From Pseudoneurospora amorphoporcata (taxonomy: Eukaryota > Ascomycota > Sordariomycetes > Sordariales > Sordariaceae): a stretch of 64,000 nucleotides of DNA. A program made the position numbers and the translations under genes. Below are positions 1 through 10,404 of the stretch, piece after piece (the stretch's first letter is position 1; each line of letters starts with the position of its first letter). The stretch covers positions 248,001 through 312,000 of the forward strand of contig MU859073.1 in NCBI GenBank assembly GCA_033297205.1, given 5' to 3'. The notes below the pieces were generated by a model that made no database searches, was not told where the DNA came from, and saw only the letters and a list, made by a program, of their open reading frames with translations.

Positions 1-667
1 AGGGTGGATGCGGTACGAACCTGATAGTGAAGAAATCGCTTCTTCATACGATAATCGGCACCGATCTGCTTCAAGATATCCCATGCAAATTCCTGATAAA
101 GTTGCCAGGCGCACACGCTCATGGCGATAGTGGCGACGCCGATAACAGGGGGAATAGTATAAAGGAAGGGCGCACACGCGTTCCATACCGAGTCATGGGC
201 TTCATCGGGCCGGAAAATGTCGGCGTCGTTGAGCCTCTCAATCGACCTGTCAATCTGGTCGATCTGAAGAATGGTGTAGATAAAGAGAGCCAAGTTGGCG
301 ATGCATAGCCCGATGATCTGAATGGTGTTCTTCCAGCGCAAGGCATCCCATGTGAGAAACAGGACATAGAGGAAACCGAAGATGAACAGAGCCAAGAAGG
401 TCGGTATGGTCAACATTTGCGCTTCTTCGTCCACACTTAGGCTCGACGTATCATCTTCAAGGCTGCCCTGGAATTTGCCGAAAATATATCTGTTCGCCGG
501 TCAGTTTTCAGCCACGACATGAGCGAAGGAGCAAAGGCCACCCACGCTTCAAAAGTCACACCAATGATGGCCTGCAAAGCGACAATGGAGAAAAATATCT
601 TTGCCCATCTAGACTCGAGAAAGTCGAAGACGCCCTTCTTGGGGCGTGAAGCGGCGTTTGAAGCCAT
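1..667 (-). CDS. UPF0658-type Golgi membrane protein (partial, C-terminus beyond window edge)
   Basis: Multi-pass membrane protein of the fungal UPF0658 Golgi apparatus family; biochemical role unknown. Exons on the minus strand are 667-546 and 489 to beyond base 1, with a 56-nt intron (545-490, donor GTGGGT, branch CTGAC, acceptor ACAG). Without this splice the frame closes at 437; with it the family motif EAYIFGKFQ is formed across the junction. Following it are a predicted membrane segment (IPTFLALFIFGFLYVLFL), the motif WDALRWKNTIQIIGLC leading into a second segment, then a third around PPVIGVATIAMSVCAW and the polar motif DYRMKKRFLHYQ. A first hydrophobic segment sits at residues about 24-38. 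The ATG at 667 precedes a short basic leader. Family assignment rests on remembered motif similarity; the C-terminal part is outside the window. Confidence 0.82.
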
Positions 668-3600
668 GAAGCTGTCGCGGAACTGAGCAGCGTTGTCTGA
701 TCCGTCGAAACTGAGGATTGGGTGCGAACCGGCCAGATAGGACCGGCGGATCTCTAGGCGGCTAGCCAGGACGGGCGGATCTGACGACTCCCCGTACAGG
801 AGCCGGACGGCGTGGACCTAAAATCCGAGAAGAGATGTAAAATGTGAACGTGGCGCTGATGCTGTTGTGCGTTGTTCGCGGCCAACAGACTCGAAAAGTG
901 ATAAGTTGTATCGTCGGGAACGGTTCAGTGGGGAAGGCCAAATCTAGGGCCGCTTTGTCGTCGACACGGGACAAATATTGCGGAGGGTCGGCGACGATGC
1001 GACAGGCGGGCGCGCCTCGGCCGGTGTTGTTCGGGGCGAGACGATTCGATAAGCGAATGAAAAGACGCAGATGTCGACAACTTGATGGGTTGCCGTCACT
1101 TTGTCAGGGGAATCGTGCTTCGCCGTGTTGGAGGCCGTGGCCGTTCTGAAACACAAAGAGGAGCTGAGTTGTGTTCGAGGGTGACAGGGAGTTCGTTTCC
1201 AACACACGCTTGAGGTTTCCTTCCAAAGGGCGGATTCTCCCGTAGGGGTGGTTTAAGGCCGAGCTATACCCCAACAGGCGACGTGCGAGGCCAACGTGGT
1301 AGGGGGCCTTGGGGAGGCAAAGGGAGGGGGGGGGGGGGGGGCAGCAGCCGGGCCGGCGGACTGTCGAATCGAGTCGAGACGTTGGAGTTGGCGCGTCGGG
1401 GTGATAATCAGAATCTCCCGTAGACGAGCGCGAACCGGTGTTTCTTTTCTTCGTTGAATCTTTTTGAGTGACTGGAGGGGGAGCGGTCGAGTGGACAGTC
1501 TGTGGATGGGGATAGGGACCGCGTGACAAGGAAAGAAATGGAGAAACGAAGGACTATCGATCAAAGAGGAGAAACGAGTGACTAGGTTGGGGTGGGATGA
1601 CGGATATTATTGTACTGCGTTTGGAATGGTTGGCGGTCGAGGTGTGTGTAGGACTGCTGTTGGAGGAGGGAAACGCTCCATCAAAGGCTAAAAATCCGGG
1701 GTCTCGTTCTTTTCGCCCGCAGTGCATGCAGCCCACTGGGTTTGTGGACACCCGCCAGGGCCAGGGTGTGCCCTGTCGGGGGGTGGGGACAGTGAGCGCA
1801 GTGAACCGAAGCCAAGCCAGCCAGGAGAACCTCTTGCCGCAACCTCAACGAAGGAAGGAACTTGAACCGCAAAGAGCAACACGGAGGAGAGACAGGGGCT
1901 TCTTTCCATTCTTTCTTTGTCTTTCAGTGGGCAAGAGTGTTTGGCAGGGCGTATCTGATCAACCCTTTCCTTACACTAGCGTCCGCGGCGCATCCACAAG
2001 TCCGTCTGAATGCACATCAGCCTCTCGGTCACAGGTACAGGGGCAAGGAAGGAACACTGCACAAAAGAAGTGGAAGCAAGCACCAGGAACACAGTTCCCA
2101 AGAATGCCTCAGCTGCGCTCGGGGCAGTGTCCTGCCAAGCCCGGTCTGAGCCGGGGTTAATCTCGTTAAGGGCTCGCTGAAAAGCTTGCTGAACTCGCTA
2201 ACATCGGATACCTGGAAATCATGGAAAACGTCCCGATCTGCCCACCCACGTCTGGCTCTTCCCGTCTTGCAAAAAGGAAACAATGTGCTGCTTCTACACA
2301 TGCTAAATGCGGCGTGCCTCAGCTGTATGTTTCACAATCCTCAAATTGGGGCGACTTCCAAGCCATGAAGCATACTGTTTGTGCTGCTTTGAAGGTTACC
2401 TAAGTATGGAGTGACAAGATACGAAGCAGTTCCAGGCTCGCTTAAGCGAGGGAGTTTGTGTAATAAGATGAACTTCCCCTCGGGACAACATCTCGAAATA
2501 CCACTAGTAAGAGCAAGCTAAAGTCTGCAGCAAGTCAGCAACACTCATTCTCGAGCAAGAGATATTCTTGTGAGAGCTCGTAGGTACGTAGTGAACTCAA
2601 AAGGCTACCGAGCAATCTACCCAGCCTCTCCCTGTCTCGCAGAGTAGCATCAAAAATTCCAGCCCCTAACAAAGGTCAATAAGGCTCCACCAAATTCCGT
2701 CCCCTTTTTAACTCGGAGAAGTGTTGCTGAGCCACATTGTCCCACACCTTCATGCAGCCCGATGACGATGGAGTGCAGCAAGTGAACCAGCCTTTCTCCC
2801 AGCCCTAACGACTAACTAACTGTCCATCATTGTGTTGGCGGCTCCATTAACGATGCTATTTTTGATGTTAATGCTGCTTTGGTCGATGGTGGCCGTTGAA
2901 TCGGGTAAGTGATGGATGATCTATTAGGACGTTGGACGCACATCCAAATCCAAGTCTGTGAATTGGATGTATGCCTGATGTTTTTGACTCCGACTCCTCC
3001 TTTTATACCAAGGTTGAATCAGCAGCTTGAGATTCCATAAGTGCATCCATAGCCGCACTTAGTCACCTCGGCGCCTATAAACTCTATGGTGGAGCTTGAA
3101 ACTGTGAGCCTCGGAGGCGTAGCAGCCATGCCGTCAATGTGAATTTAGTTATCTCCGCGAGGCTGTGTAACTAGCTAGGGCATTTATGGGACCAGCAAGC
3201 TCCATTGAATTCGAGGATATTTACATCTTCATTTTGTAAGTCGTCGACACAGTTGACGAGACTCAGAGACCTTGTTTGTCCTCCAACAATAACTTGCAAT
3301 GATCTGCGAACTGGCAAACAGCCAATCCAGTGACACTCAAGCAACACCTTGCACAGTGCCAGTGTGAGCTAATCTTACGGTCTGGACATGCTGAGATTGG
3401 CAGACTGCGAATAGTAGCCGTCGTTCAGTTCTTGCCCTATGCTCATACGATCTTATACAGATGCTTGCTCAATAGTGAGTGATTGTGCAATCCGACAGCT
3501 TTGTAACTTGAAAGCGATGGAAGACCCGAGGAATATGGACATTATGGCTGTAGTAGGCAGTCCGACCGACGATTGATATCCGCTTTATTGGTAGGTACCA

Positions 3601-3737
3601 CTGTAAGGTAGTATCCACCTAAAGAGCTCCACTTACACGGTGCGGCCAAGCTCCAGTTCGCGTCGCCTGGCAACCGCAATTGTCACCTTGGACATTTCAT
3701 CCACGACAAACCAAACACGCCTTTGAAGAACGACATC
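668..3737. other. Divergent intergenic region between the UPF0658 gene and the PP4-R2 gene
   Basis: About 3.1 kb upstream of both flanking genes. It holds no frame with recognisable protein similarity or a coherent set of exons. The open frames on both strands at about 1.1-2.2 kb are of chance length and favoured by biased base composition. A run of 16 G lies at 1326-1341. The left part (700-2160) should include the leader of the UPF0658 gene. I see no tRNA or repeat family here. Confidence 0.6.
1326..1341 (+). repeat. Homopolymer run of 16 G
   Basis: Uninterrupted G run in the divergent upstream region. Likely to vary in length between strains and prone to sequencing error. Confidence 0.95.
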
Positions 3738-5793
3738 ATGGCCGAAATGGATGCTGAAGTCGCCAACGACATCCTGGCCAGGGTCGCCCAGGATGGCTCT
3801 ATGGATTAGTATGTTATCCTGACTAAAGCTCATATACCTACATACTCGTACTGACTGACGCCTTTGTTCCCATCGCAGTTCATGCTGGCCCAAGTTGTTG
3901 CCCATCGTAGTTTCGCGCATTGCAAAGGTAAGGAAAAGCCACAACTTTCATTGTCCCCTCTCGTCGGCAGCAGCTAGCTAACCTAGCCCGTTCCCCCACG
4001 TCTAGATCGCCCACACCGAATTCCCGATCCCCGACATTCCTTCGCCGCAACCGCCTGCCAGACCTTCGTCCCCGCGCTTCCTCGCCCCGCTTCCCTCTTC
4101 GTCCGACCCGATCGACACGCCGCTCAGTTCGCAAGAGACCAACAACAACAAGGAGAACGATGCCCCAACGTCAGCGCCACGCCCAGCTGCCGCCAGCTAC
4201 AATGTTACTTCCTCGCCGCCCAAAGCGCCCTCGCCAGTCCCCGATGCGACAACTGAGGCGTCGTCCCAGCCACAACAGCCAGTTCTTCCTGTCCCCGTGA
4301 CCGAAATGCTGAACGGAGTGACATCTCACCTGACGACCAACTTCCCCGATTACCCGCCCCATACCATCCAGCGCCTCGCCGAGCTGGTCCTCAAGCCGCG
4401 CCCTCAGTACAGGAGCGTGGTAGGCTACCTGAATGCGCTCGACCGCGTTGTCCACGTCACCAGCGGAGCAAACCTATACCCATTACCGCCCGCGATCCCC
4501 GACCTGAGCGGTATGGGCGGCATGTCCAACGGATGTGGTCCCGGTTCAGATAACGGCAGTACTACCAGCCTTTCTGCCGCGAACAATATTGGATCCGACG
4601 AGGCTTTAGGCGGCGCGCTCCTCACCCCCATCCCATGGTTGACGCGAAGTGCCAACGGCGACGGCGGTGACGACGACGGCAGCATTAGTGACGCAGGCAG
4701 CTCATCACCGTTATCAGCCTGCGGGGCGTCCGACCCCAACACCCAGCACGAACAGCAGCAGCGGGCTCTCGCGCAACAGCACAGCCATATCACCTTCGCC
4801 CAGAGCTCCGTCAGTCCGCAGGTTCGTAAGGAGAGCACCGAGATGATCGAGGGCCCCAACGGCATGGGAAGCATAGAGACGGTCTCGATCTCGGTCAACG
4901 GGATCCCTTCTACCGGAATGGGTGGCGGCCTACTGGGTCTCTCGCAGCAACAACAGCAGCGAGGCGTGACGCAAGGGGAGCTGCTCAGACAGGAACAACG
5001 CGCGGGCGTGGTTCCCGTCAGTCAGGTTGCCGGAAATAACAATAACACTGCCCAGGGTTACACGGCTGCGCAGACTACACCCCTCGGTGCTGCCGCTCCT
5101 GGCGAAGGTGCTTCAGCTACTCCTCCTACTACTACAGCTCCACCGGCGGACGAAGATATTGTGATGGGCGATAACTCGGACCCCGAGGAGGAGCAGCAGG
5201 ACGAAGAGGTCCCCCACGCTCGCGGTCCGTCCGAAATCGGGCCAGAGGACACCGGTCCCCAGAACGCGAGGTCCAGCATTGCCATGTCATCTACGGGCGA
5301 GGTGGATATGAGTGCGCTTGACGTCGAGGCTGCGGTGGGTAGGAGGTTACAATCCCCACCAGCAGCGAGCAATAATAAGCCAATAGATGATGCGACCACA
5401 GCCGCTGACTCCAAGAGTGGCAGTGATGCTGCCGAGAACTTAGTCCTCCCAAGCCCTAAGCGGGAGGCGGAGGACGAGGCTGAACACGACAATACGCAGA
5501 AGAGACAGCGAACAGAGGACAAGCCTGACACGACCACAACGGAGGAGGCCAGCAGCTCGACGACAGAAGTCACGAACTCTGAAGAGAGTTCGGAAGGAGC
5601 AAAAGAGGAGGTGGCGCCGCCGGTGCAGAAGGAAGCAAGTGAAGATGAGGATATGGTACTAATGGACCGACCAGCTCCTGCTTCTTTAGAGACAGCATCA
5701 GCAGCTGGAGAGGAGGAGAAGCCAAAGGAAGGAGAGTCATCAAATCAACCAGAACCTGGAGCTGAAGAAGATCAACCAAAGTCTTCTTCCTAG
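3738..5793 (+). CDS. Protein phosphatase 4 core regulatory subunit R2 (PPP4R2 / Psy4 homologue)
   Basis: Regulatory subunit of the PP4 serine/threonine phosphatase; in yeast Psy4 directs Pph3 to targets such as phosphorylated H2A after DNA damage. Exons are 3738-3808, 3879-3927 and 4006-5793 (635 residues). Introns have GTATGT..CAG and GTAAGG..TAG ends, with branch-like CTGAC and CTAAC. Splicing gives an N-terminus containing DYSCWPKLLPIVVSRIAK. The conserved R2 segment covers residues about 137-205 and includes YPPHTIQRLAELVL and YLNALDRVVHVTS. The remaining two thirds is low-complexity: Gln/Ser-rich, then strongly acidic (Glu/Asp), with a basic KRQR patch that could serve nuclear import. 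The ATG at 3738 is the first in frame with the domain. This long acidic tail is typical of fungal members. Function is inferred from family, not tested. Confidence 0.85.
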
Positions 5794-5840
5794 TATGAGA
5801 GAACGCTGACTCTGTTGGGGCCAGCCCATAGAGGGACGTA

Positions 5841-5846
5841 TTTATT
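5841..5846 (-). terminator. Candidate poly(A) signal for RAD50 (minus strand AATAAA)
   Basis: TTTATT on the plus strand, i.e. AATAAA on the minus strand, about 540 nt past the RAD50 stop and only 48 nt past the PP4-R2 stop. Fungal genes often lack a strict signal, so use is uncertain. Confidence 0.35.
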
Positions 5847-6254
5847 CGGAAGTCGTAAGTAAAAGATGAAAAATAACGATGAGGAGTCAAATGCTATCAG
5901 GACCACAGGAAGGGGAGAAGTTGTTGGCTGAAACAAGCGACATGTCTGTTTACTTGGATTGAGTTACGGTTTAGGTTAGGTAGCTGTATCAGCGGCATGG
6001 TTGTGGTTTTTCACGTATGATATGGACTACAGAACATGATACACTACAATGCACCTTGCATTTCATGTCGAAAGGTCTACCCTGTTGCGATGAAACATCC
6101 TTTGAGCCCCATATGTGGCCAGTACGTAAATCATGCTGATCATACATGGGTTCATGTGCTGATCAAAGGAAATCGGCCAAGCTAGTCGTGAACCGAACAG
6201 ACAAAAGAATCCACAGCGTTGAATAAGCAGTCGGAGAAGGGTGCTTCTTCAGTG

Positions 6255-6260
6255 AATAAA
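6255..6260 (+). terminator. Candidate poly(A) signal for PP4-R2 (AATAAA)
   Basis: AATAAA about 460 nt past the PP4-R2 stop and 126 nt before the RAD50 stop. If used together with the minus-strand signal, the two transcripts would overlap by roughly 400 nt. Confidence 0.35.
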
Positions 6261-6385
6261 GAATTCAGATCCCACATATCATCACATACCGTGACTTGTA
6301 CAGCCTAAGCCTAGCCCCTGAAAATAGCCTTCCGAAAAATCGCATCCCACAACACTCGCACCATCGAGCTCCACTCCACCGCCTT

Positions 6386-9300
6386 TTACCCCGAAATCCT
6401 CGTAATACTCTCCCTCGAAATGACACTATTCTGATTCTCATCCCTCTTGACCCTGAAAAAGTCATCACAGAACTCGCTACACTGCATATGCTTCAAGAAC
6501 TCCTCGTCGTGCGTGATCACCACCAGCTGCAGGTTATTCTGGCTCCTTCTCGCCTTAATAATCGCATGCAGACTCTCGGCGAGACTGCGGATATTGTCGC
6601 TATCAAGGTTCGTCGTCGGTTCGTCGAGCGCGATCAAGCCACAATTCACACCAAACGATTCGGCCAGTGCAAGGCGAATAATAATGCAGGCCAGAACCTT
6701 CTGGCCAGCTGAGCAGCGCCCGCGCATGTCCATCTCCGTGTCGCCCTTGATCATGGACACGCGGTAGTTGTAAGTGCGGCGCGTGTTGCTAGCGCCTGAG
6801 GCCGAAGAGTCCATGTCGGAGCGGATGTGGATCGTGTCGATGTCGGTACCCTGGTACGTGCTCTGCCACAGCTCGCCGATGGTGCGGTTGATCTCCTCCA
6901 TCTTGAGCGAGTGGTACTGCATAATGGCTTGGTCGAGCGCCATGGTTCCCCGCGCAAGATCCTCGATGGCCGCTTTGGTAGTCTCGACTTTGATGTGGCT
7001 CTCCTTGTACCGGGCGCGCGCGCCTTTCAGCTCGATCTCGTACTCGTCGTTGAGTCGGGCGAACTGCTCGTCTTTGGTCGACATGGAGCCCATGAGGCGC
7101 TCGCAGTCGGCGTTAAGCTTGCCACGTCGGGATTCGAGGTAGTGCGCTTCCTTGACGAGACGGTCATAGTCCTCTTGGGCGTTGCGCGACTCGAGCTCTT
7201 CAATTTCTTCCTCCAGAGCGTCGCGCTCGCGCACGTTCTTGCGGTAGGTGAGGTTATCGGCGATGTTGCGCCGCTTGGCGTCGCTATTGTCGATTTCCTT
7301 GTTTAGCTTGTTGATTTGGATGGTGAGCTCTTTCATGTCTCTTTCGAGAGTGGCGATGGTGCTCTCGAGGCTGGCAATGGCACGCTGGTTAGAGGCCAGG
7401 TTGGCAGGGCCGCCTCGGTCGAGATAATCCTGGATTTCGCGGTTGATCATCTTCAGCTCGCTCACCGTGGTGGCGATACCGTCGCGTTCCTCTGCGATCC
7501 GCTGCTCTTTGGCTCGGCCCTGCTTTCGAGATTCCTCGAGGGCTGCCCTGGCGCTGGCAATTTCTGGGTCAATACCCTCGACCTCTTTGTCGATGTCTTG
7601 CATGTTCTTCCGAAGCTCGTTCTGTTCCTCCTTGTGATTCTTAATCGTGTCCTGGAGTCGCTTCTTGTGCTCTAGTTGCTGGACGACCTCGGTAATCCTG
7701 TGCTTCAACTCCAACTTCTCAACCTCAAGCTGAGCGGCCTGATCCTTCAACCGTTGTCGTTCGGCGGTTAACTTGATCAGCTTCGCCTGGGCAACTCTCA
7801 ACTGCTCTGCACAAACTATTTGGTCATTGTTGATCTCGTCAGCGCTGCGGACTTGAATGCTCGAATTCTGTTGGGATCTCTCGATCTGCTTTTCGGAGTC
7901 CGCGATATCCTTGACGGTCTGTGCAATCTTCAGTACGCTCTTGTTCAGTATGTCCGCCGAGTTCCGCTTCTCTTCGGCAACTTTGAAGGTGTCGTCCTGA
8001 TCCTCAAGTAGCCGGACCAATTTTTCCTTTTGAGATGTGAGGGAAGTGATTTCTTCGGCCATGGACGGCAGCTCCTTACACAGTCGCCCGTATGTCTCGT
8101 ACTTTGCCCGCACACTTCTCAGCGTCCCAAGATCCCGGCTGGTCTCGGCTTGGGCCTCAAGAATCTTGTCTTTGTTGTCGAGATTCAGCTTGGCCATGAT
8201 ATTTTCCATCAATTTATCCCTGGCTTCGTCGTCGCCATCCACAGAACGCTCGCAGAGTATGCATATATGCTTTTTTTCTGCTCTAAGCTTCGCTCTTGTG
8301 AAATACTTTGTCCATCCACCAGCCAGTTTGAGATTCTCGTCGATATCCTTTAACTCCGTCTCCGTCCACTCTACTGCCTCTGTATAATGGTCTACCGTCA
8401 CAATGTCCGGAATAGTATCAGGAAGGCGCTTCACCTTGTTCAGAGCGTCGACAACGTCCTTCTTGCAGTTATCCCTTTCTTTCATGGACTTGGTCTGCTT
8501 GTCACGAGCAGTGGTGAGCTTGAACTCAACTTGCTTCAGTTCTTGTTGCGTTGAATCCTTCGCCTTTCGAAGCTCAGAGACTCGGTCACCCAGCCGTCGA
8601 AGGGCTTTCTGAAAGTCCGACTCGATGGTTCCTGGTGTCCAGTCTTTGCCGATAACTTCGGTCAACTGCTGATTGAACGTGCTCTTCAGAATGTCGAGTT
8701 CTCCCTTTCGTTCCCTAAGCTGCTTTTTGCGAAGTTCAAGCTGTGCACGTTCGGATGCTAGATTGGTGCATTCGACCAGTTCGCGGCTTAGCTTGGCACC
8801 TTGAGCTTCTAGAGTCAAGACCTCGTTATTTAGCTCCCTGATCTGTGCATCGAGTCCAGCCACTTTTATGTCAGCCTTGGCTTCCTCGGTTTTGGACTCC
8901 AATCCCTTCATTTCGGTCCGTAGTACTGCCTCGGCGCCTTCGTCAACATCGAGATTGTTCAGCTCCCCTTGAAGTTTGGTAATATCTCTTTGAAGTGTCG
9001 CGACTCGCTGGGATGAGGTCTTCCGATCTCGAATGCGAGACGCCTTCCGGCTCTCTAGTTCCGTGATAGTGGCGGATTTTGCGTCCAGTTCGACAGCGTT
9101 GTCACGGTGAAGACGTTCCAGATCCCGTTTCGTATCTTGGAGCATTTTCTGGATGCGTTCGTAGAATGCATTGATCTCCTGGTCATCCAAGTCACCGGCG
9201 AAGCCGCGAATCTCGTGCTTTTCGGCTGCTTCTTGGATCATTTGACGTTGCGAAACGAGCTGACGGTCATATTTGTCCTTGTCGGATTGATGCTTTCCCT

Positions 9301-10404
9301 GCTCCTCAGCCTTAGCGGTATGCTTGACTCGGGCGGTCTTGAGCTCGGTCTGCAGGGTGCCAAATTGGGCCACCTTCTGATCACGGTCGCTGTTCATTCG
9401 ATCAACCGTCTGCTCGTACTGGTTGAGAGAGTCTCGAAGGTATTCGTCAGACTCTGTGCTCTCCTCGATACGTTCCCGCAACTCTGCGATAGCATCTTTC
9501 TTGTACTCGAGTTTCTCGTGTTTGGTCTGCAGCTCGTTGACGATCCTGAGGAAACTGTTGGCCTGCTCCCATTTTTGCTTGATTCGAATATCCTCCTCCT
9601 CGATCTGGCCTTTTAACTCGCTGCACTTGTCGCGAGCCTCTTGAATCTCGCGAGTGATCTTATTCAGTTCCTTATCGACCTTATCCGCCCTCTCCTTGTT
9701 CTGCTTGTCTTGGGCTTCTTGCATCTTGAGGAGTCGAAGCTCTTCGCCCTTGTTCTTTCGAAGGATCTTCAGGTTATCGATAACTTTGGCGTACCTTTGG
9801 GCCTCGAAAATCTCATCGAATTTCTTTTTTAGGTCAGCCGGCGCGCTCATAGGCCAGAGGGACTCATCCTGATGGCAAAAGATAACCGCGTCTAGGACAG
9901 CTGATGAGACGCCCAGCTTTTCGGGAACCAGCTTGTCGAGTTCCATTACCCTGGTAGATATTACTTGACGATCGCCATTGGATCGCAGTAGGAGACTTCC
10001 TTCGAGGGCCTTTTGGGTTCTTGTGGCCTTCTTGACGACTAGCTGTACGTTTCGGGTTACGACGAAGGATTCACCAACAGTGGAGCGGAAGGAAAGCTTG
10101 ATCTGGGCCTGGACATCTTTCTCGCCGACGAGCTGCACCAGGTAGCATGTTAGCCGACGTCGTCGCAGAATCAGGGATACTCGGCAGTAACACTCACGTT
10201 AGGGTCGTGGATGAAAGCTCCGCCCTTGCTGTTGGGCGGAAGCTCGCCAGTGGTAGCGTACTTGAGACATTCGATGATGGTGGTCTTGCCCGAGCCATTG
10301 TAACCGACGATGAGGGTTAGTGGGGTGTTAAAGGCGATGGCCTCTGGGTGGCGTGGCCCAAAGGAGCGCACGCCCAAGATGGACATCTTCTCGATCTTGG
10401 ACAT
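6386..10404 (-). CDS. rad50: DNA double-strand-break repair ATPase RAD50 (uvs-6 in Neurospora)
   Basis: SMC-like ATPase of the Mre11-Rad50-Nbs1/Xrs2 complex, acting in the nucleus in break sensing, end resection, checkpoint signalling and telomere maintenance. Exons are 10404-10198 and 10132-6386 (1317 residues; intron GTGAGT..GTGCAG with a CTAAC branch). Walker A is GYNGSGKTT at residues 34-42, followed by ECLKYATTGELPPNSKGG. Two long coiled-coil arms flank a zinc hook, HICILCERS, with cysteines at about 693 and 696. The C-terminal lobe has the signature CSAGQKVLA and a Walker B, LIALDEPTTNLD. Length and layout match yeast Rad50. The frame is open upstream to TTG at 10413 but the first ATG is at 10404, in good context (A at -3). 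All catalytic motifs are present, so it appears intact. In Neurospora the rad50 homologue is known as uvs-6. Confidence 0.98.

Larger units (their letters stand above)
5794..6385. other. Convergent 3' region between PP4-R2 and RAD50
   Basis: 592 bp between two converging stop codons. It contains one AATAAA on each strand, placed so that each lies nearer the opposite gene. No open frame of note. Confidence 0.7.

Noticed and set aside
1104..1529. 141-codon minus-strand frame in the first intergenic region
   Set aside because: Pro/Ser/Arg-rich translation produced by the C-rich strand opposite the G run; no ATG-led exon structure and no family similarity.
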